Shown here one piece after another: positions 60,803 through 64,000 of a stretch of DNA of 64,000 bases (positions are counted from its first letter, which is position 1; each line of letters starts with the position of its first letter). The DNA is from Alphaproteobacteria bacterium (lineage in GTDB: Bacteria; Pseudomonadota; Alphaproteobacteria; Rhodobacterales; Rhodobacteraceae), in contig JAUHVK010000008.1 of assembly GCA_030425145.1 (NCBI GenBank), positions 94,933-158,932 on the forward strand, given 5' to 3'. The notes under the pieces were generated by a model. That model worked only from the letters and a program-made list of their open reading frames with translations, had not been told where the DNA came from and made no database searches. The position numbers were made by a program, and so were the translations under genes.

Positions 60803-61572
60803 GCCTGCTATCCGTCGAAAACATCAGCGTCGGTTACGGCGCGAACACGGTCTTGCGCAATGTATCGCTGTCGGTTGAACCCGGTGAGATCGTCACCATT
60901 GTTGGCCCAAACGGGTCGGGCAAGACAACGTTGCTACGCGCCTTGATTGGCGCGGTGCGCCCGGGGTCTGGTCAGATCAAACGCAAGCCCGGTCTGCGGA
61001 TCGGCTATGTGCCGCAGAAGCTGCATATCGACCCGACCCTACCGATCACCGTCGAACGGTTTTTGCGCCTTCCCAGCGGGCACCACGCGGATGCCTGCGC
61101 CCGCGCGCTTGAGCAGGCCGGGGTTCCTGACCTGTCGCAGCGGCAGATGTCCGGCCTGTCGGGTGGCCAGTTCCAGCGCGTGCTGCTGGCCCGCGCGTTG
61201 ATCGACAAGCCGGATCTGCTGTTGCTGGACGAGGCGACGCAGGGGCTCGATCAGCCCGGATCGGCGGCATTCTATCTTCAGATCGAACAGGTGCGGCAGG
61301 ACACGGGCTGCGCCGTGTTGATGATCAGCCACGAATTGCATGTCGTGATGAGCGCTTCGGACCGTGTGGTCTGCCTCAATGGTCACGTGTGTTGTGAAGG
61401 TACGCCCGAGATCGTATCAGCGGCGCCGGAATACCGGGCGTTGTTCGGAACAGGCACAGGCGGTGCCTTGGCGCTGTACCGCCATGAACACGACCACGCC
61501 CATGATGAAACCTGTGACCATAACCACGGTCACGGACACAGGCACGAAAAAGAAACCGAGGCGGCCGAGTAA
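60799..61572 (+). CDS. znuC: Zinc ABC transporter ATPase ZnuC
   Basis: ATPase subunit of 257 residues. Walker A is GPNGSGKTT (residues 36-44), the signature LSGGQFQRV, Walker B LLLLDEATQGLD and the H-loop MISHELHVVM. The C-terminal about 25 residues are His-rich (EHDHAHDETCDHNHGHGHRH), which may hold zinc at the cytosolic side. The stop is shared with the znuB start (TAATG). Confidence 0.94.
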   Translation: MSLLSVENISVGYGANTVLRNVSLSVEPGEIVTIVGPNGSGKTTLLRALIGAVRPGSGQIKRKPGLRIGYVPQKLHIDPTLPITVERFLRLPSGHHADACARALEQAGVPDLSQRQMSGLSGGQFQRVLLARALIDKPDLLLLDEATQGLDQPGSAAFYLQIEQVRQDTGCAVLMISHELHVVMSASDRVVCLNGHVCCEGTPEIVSAAPEYRALFGTGTGGALALYRHEHDHAHDETCDHNHGHGHRHEKETEAAE

Positions 61573-62360
61573 TGCTGGATGATTTCATGACCCGTGCCGT
61601 GCTGGCCGGGGTCGGGGTGGCGGTTGCAGCGGCCCCGTTGGGAAGTTTCGTCGTCTGGCGGCGCATGGCCTATTTCGGGGACGCCACCGCCCATGCCGCG
61701 ATTCTGGGTGTGGCATTGTCGCTGGCCTTGCAGATGTCGATCTTTGCGGGCGCGATGGCCGTCGCTCTGGTGATGGCGCTGACGGTCACGGTGCTGACCG
61801 GGCGGGGCTATGCCATGGATACGCTCCTAGGCGTCTTGGCGCATTCGGCCCTGGCTTTCGGACTGGTCGCGGTGTCCTTCCTGTCGGGCGTCCGTATCGA
61901 TCTTATGGCCTATCTGTTCGGAGATATTCTTGCGGTGTCCCGATCCGATCTCGCTGTGATCTGGGGGGGCGCGGCTTTGGTGGCTGGACTGATGGCGTGG
62001 CGCTGGTCTGCTTTGCTGACCTCCACGCTTAGCGAAGAACTGGCCTATGCCAGCGGCATCGACCCGAAACGCGAGCAACTGATCCTGACTGTCGCCCTTG
62101 CAATCAAAGTTGCGGTGGCCATCAAGGTCGTGGGCGTTCTGCTGATTGCCGCGATGCTGATCATTCCGGCGGCGGCGGCGCGACCGCTGTCGCGAACGCC
62201 CGAACAGATGGCGTTGACTGCGGGCGCAATCGGCGGGCTGTCAGCGATTCTCGGACTGCAATCCGCTTACGTCCTCGACACGCCCGCTGGTCCGTCGATT
62301 GTTTGCGTGACCGCCTTGGTCTTTCTGGGTACAAGCGTGTTCCGCAGTTTGCGCAACTGA
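61572..62360 (+). CDS. znuB: Zinc ABC transporter permease ZnuB
   Basis: Membrane permease of 262 residues with about 8 helices, of the ABC-3 family. Typical parts are GVAVAAAPLGSFVVWRRMAYFGDATAHAAILGVALSLA (near residues 15-52, the conserved FGDATAHA) and the later AIKVVGVLLIAAMLIIPAAAARPLSRTPEQM. It is the last gene of zur-znuC-znuB and starts on the znuC stop codon. Confidence 0.94.
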   Translation: MLDDFMTRAVLAGVGVAVAAAPLGSFVVWRRMAYFGDATAHAAILGVALSLALQMSIFAGAMAVALVMALTVTVLTGRGYAMDTLLGVLAHSALAFGLVAVSFLSGVRIDLMAYLFGDILAVSRSDLAVIWGGAALVAGLMAWRWSALLTSTLSEELAYASGIDPKREQLILTVALAIKVAVAIKVVGVLLIAAMLIIPAAAARPLSRTPEQMALTAGAIGGLSAILGLQSAYVLDTPAGPSIVCVTALVFLGTSVFRSLRN

Positions 62361-62409
62361 CGATCAACGCGCCACGAGGCACCGTACTGATGAAGGGTGG
62401 GGCGGTCGG

Positions 62410-62784
62410 TTACGCCGCCGCAGTCTCGGCCCGAAGGCTGCTTACGAGGTTTGCGATGATCATCTGATCGCGCTTTTTGAGTTTGAAATAGTCCGAGATG
62501 ATGGACGTATTCAAATTCTCACCACCCTCGCTGTGGTCGCCAACTTGAAACAGGTCATACGGTGACACGTTGAAAACCTTGGCCGCACCGAGAACAAGGC
62601 TTGCAGATGGGTTGGGGTTAGAGTTGTTCTCAACCTGCCAGATATATGCCTTGGACGTGCCAAGAGCATCCGCGAGTTGCTTGAGTGTCATGTTGTGCGA
62701 AGTGCGCAGTTCTTTGAGCTTTGCACCGAACGCTAGCGGCATTTCCGATTGCATATCAAAGTTATCCTGTATTTTTGCTGTCAC
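62410..62784 (-). CDS. XRE-family HTH regulator
   Basis: DNA-binding protein of 124 residues with a single XRE-type helix-turn-helix (FGAKLKELRTSHNMTLKQLADALGTSKAYIWQVENN) at about residues 19-55, followed by a short helical C-terminus (SIISDYFKLKKRDQMIIANLVSSL). No metal or cofactor domain is seen. The gene is convergent with znuB (49-base gap) and has an FNR-type box about 105 bases upstream. The target is unknown. Confidence 0.85.
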   Translation of the reverse strand: MTAKIQDNFDMQSEMPLAFGAKLKELRTSHNMTLKQLADALGTSKAYIWQVENNSNPNPSASLVLGAAKVFNVSPYDLFQVGDHSEGGENLNTSIISDYFKLKKRDQMIIANLVSSLRAETAAA

Positions 62785-62887
62785 TTTAAACGCGTAGCAA
62801 GTTCGGCTGTTCGGTTGCCAGATGTAAGAAGACTAAGCGGCGCTTATAGGATTTTAGCGGCCGTCTTTTGTTTATTCGGCGCGTATT

Positions 62888-62901
62888 TTGATTTGAGTCA
62901 A
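62888..62901. promoter_or_regulatory. FNR-type box upstream of the XRE gene
   Basis: TTGATTTGAGTCAA matches TTGAT-N4-ATCAA at 9 of 10 fixed bases, 104 bases before the XRE start. It has the same halves as the box at 26338. Inferred target of an FnrL-type regulator. Confidence 0.5.
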
Positions 62902-63042
62902 TCTGAAAGCCGGATTTAAAGCTTTCCCCGGACTCAGAGCGGATGGCTTGGCCATCTTGCGTCAAGCGGTGCTGCTTCGAAGCCTGTGTCTCGGTCGTTG
63001 AACGCGCGAAGGCTCTTGTCAAAACCAACGATGGCTGAGCGC

Positions 63043-63071
63043 AAGCGGTCGCGCGATCAACGCGACCGTTT
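63043..63071 (+). terminator. Strong hairpin in the XRE-LuxR gap
   Basis: AAGCGGTCGCG (63043-63053) pairs with CGCGACCGTTT (63061-63071) with one G-T pair and a 7-base loop; TCTT follows. It looks like an intrinsic terminator on the plus strand, though no gene ends just before it. Confidence 0.4.
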
Positions 63072-63231
63072 CTTAAGTCGGTGTTATGGCCAATACTGGC
63101 CCGCTCTGAATTACGCGGCTGAAACATGAATATTGCACGTATTTCAGTCGGTTATCCGCTTCCAAAGTGTTGGAATATCACTCGAACACTGAAGCATCTG
63201 GGATTGGAAAGGAGCGGTGCTAGACCTGCTC

Positions 63232-63861
63232 TCAAACCAATCCTTCTCGCTGCGCCCGGATCAATGCTTGGGTACGATTGCTTGCGCTCAGCTTCTTGCA
63301 GATTGACCGAACACGCATTTTGACGGTTGTTTCCGGCAGTCCCAAAGAGGTCGTGATGTCTTTGTTGGTGAAGCCTTCCGCCAATAGCGCCAAAATCTTC
63401 ATCTCACCGGTCGACAAGGCAAACCGCTCGTGGTTTTTCACCGCGTTCTGATCGAAGATGATGTCCATCGGCATGAAAACCTGTCCTGACTCGACAAAAG
63501 ACAGCACGCTGGGGAGCGATTGAAGTTTGAAGGTCTTCGGAACAAAGCCACGCACACCAACGTCCAGGCAGCTTTCGATGAACGATTTGGAAACTGTTCC
63601 GGAGAAGATGATGAAACTGGTCGACGGATACATCTTGACCAGTTGCGCAATATCTTTCACGCCGAGGTTTTCATCAAGGTGGACATCCAGAAGAACCGCA
63701 TCGAAGTTGCTGTTCTTTTTCAGTGCTTCCTTCAGTCCTGCGAATGTCGAGCATTTTGAAATCGAGTAGTCGGTTTGCGATTCCAGAAATGGCGCCAATA
63801 GTTCCATTACGAGTTTATGATCGTCCACCAGAAGCAAACTTTTTGTGCCGTTTTCGCCCAT
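63232..63861 (-). CDS. LuxR/NarL-type response regulator
   Basis: Two-component response regulator of 209 residues from ATG 63861 (GGGGGAG upstream). The receiver domain has the acidic pair in LLLVDDHKLV, the phosphoryl-accepting D59 in AVLLDVHLDENLG, Thr/Ser in IIFSGTVS, and the lysine in RGFVPKTF. The C-terminal LuxR HTH is LSTGEMKILALLAEGFTNKDITTSLGLPETTVKMRVRSICKKLSASNRTQAL. No histidine kinase gene is in the window. An upstream in-frame extension is not needed. Function is unknown. Confidence 0.9.
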   Translation of the reverse strand: MGENGTKSLLLVDDHKLVMELLAPFLESQTDYSISKCSTFAGLKEALKKNSNFDAVLLDVHLDENLGVKDIAQLVKMYPSTSFIIFSGTVSKSFIESCLDVGVRGFVPKTFKLQSLPSVLSFVESGQVFMPMDIIFDQNAVKNHERFALSTGEMKILALLAEGFTNKDITTSLGLPETTVKMRVRSICKKLSASNRTQALIRAQREGLV

Positions 63862-64000
63862 GTTTCTCCCCCATAAACCTGCATTCCCCAAGTGGCGTGT
63901 CGTTTGAGGTGAAGATCGCCTGTATCCGAGCGCTAGACAAGGATTTTCTGCCGCAAGCGGCACCTGCGGTCGCGCAGACTGCTGGATCTGGACGGATCAG

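Larger units (their letters stand above)
62785..63231. other. Noncoding gap between the XRE and LuxR-type genes
   Basis: 447 bases without a convincing gene on either strand; frames here lack ribosome sites and family features. It holds an FNR-type box (62888-62901) and a strong hairpin at 63043-63071 (AAGCGGTCGCG and CGCGACCGTTT around CGATCAA, then TCTT). The hairpin could end a transcript starting near 62900 on the plus strand. Confidence 0.5.

Noticed and set aside
62786..63127. 113-codon minus-strand frame in the XRE-LuxR gap
   Set aside because: Composition is Arg/Ser/Gln-rich with no family features or ribosome site; the region contains hairpins and an FNR-type box instead.
63126..63323. 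65-codon plus-strand frame overlapping the LuxR gene end
   Set aside because: It overlaps the certain response regulator on the other strand and has no support.
1..64000. tRNA, rRNA, CRISPR arrays, IS elements, prophage genes
   Set aside because: No tRNA-like T-loop and acceptor pattern, no spaced repeats, and no transposase, integrase or phage structural gene was recognised on reading both strands. A covariance-model scan would be needed to be certain for RNAs.

Overview
The window looks like a chromosomal segment of a marine alphaproteobacterium of the order Rhodobacterales (roseobacter group). The evidence is a GC-rich coding style; an iscR-suf cluster under an Irr-type iron box, with an IscR that lacks the usual cluster cysteines; an FdxA-CarD neighbourhood; loopless GC- or CGTACG-centred palindromes at gene ends, of a kind I know from this order; and marine-type functions (choline sulfatase, RTX/Hint secreted protein, sulfide oxidation). 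No rRNA, tRNA, CRISPR array, complete insertion sequence, prophage or plasmid origin was found.

Layout. 1-3.3 kb: lptD (cut by the window edge), lptG and lptF for LPS export, minus strand. 3.4-5.4 kb: pepA and holC. 5.5-6.9 kb: lpd. 7.0-9.35 kb: a four-gene minus-strand operon (alpha/beta hydrolase, small unknown protein, HD phosphohydrolase, SDR). 9.4-20.05 kb: a long plus-strand Fe-S assembly operon, iscR - cysteine desulfurase - sufB - (four accessory genes, including a 56-residue membrane protein and an FkbM methyltransferase) - sufC - sufD - (two Yip1-type membrane proteins) - sufS - HbpS/GlcG - PuuD-like amidotransferase. 20.1-22.9 kb: tryptophan catabolism (kynU, kynA, an SDR), minus strand. 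23-28.2 kb: a metallo-beta-lactamase-fold protein with an altered metal motif, betC, a secreted nuclease, a DUF465 protein behind an FNR-type box, a glutathione peroxidase, a methyltransferase and a DksA-type zinc finger. 28.4-34.5 kb: pepF, then a minus-strand DNA repair unit (exonuclease - esterase - ATP-dependent ligase) flanked by two gene remnants.

34.5-40.9 kb: lysophospholipase-like hydrolase, SCP2 protein, TPR protein, SUV3-like helicase, S4 RNA-binding protein, FdxA, CarD. 40.9-45.4 kb: a Kef-type antiporter with a structured 5' leader, and an 824-residue protein that looks like a fused GspL/PilM-like and GspC/PilP-like protein. 45.6-49.4 kb: SIMPL protein, putative glycosyltransferase, serralysin-type protease with DUF4214. 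49.5-55.7 kb: a sulfide/persulfide module (Crp/Fnr regulator, persulfide-dioxygenase-like hydrolase, DUF442-SQR fusion, SulP, TDT/SLAC1 transporter). 55.9-59.2 kb: a large RTX/Hint protein. 59.25-62.4 kb: zinc uptake (znuA divergent from zur-znuC-znuB). 62.4-63.9 kb: an XRE regulator and a LuxR-type response regulator separated by about 450 bases of noncoding DNA.

How parts work together. The suf operon makes Fe-S clusters under iron control; FdxA is a likely client. The sulfide module would oxidise H2S to persulfide (SQR), persulfide to sulfite (dioxygenase) and move oxyanions across the membrane (SulP, TDT). The zinc cluster is a complete ABC importer with its repressor. The most unusual signals are a second near-perfect Irr-type box inside the cysteine desulfurase gene, the accessory genes embedded in the suf operon, the ribosome-site hairpin before the Kef gene, the GspL/GspC-like fusion, and two decayed genes around the ligase operon. 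All functions are inferred by reading the sequence, without database searches.
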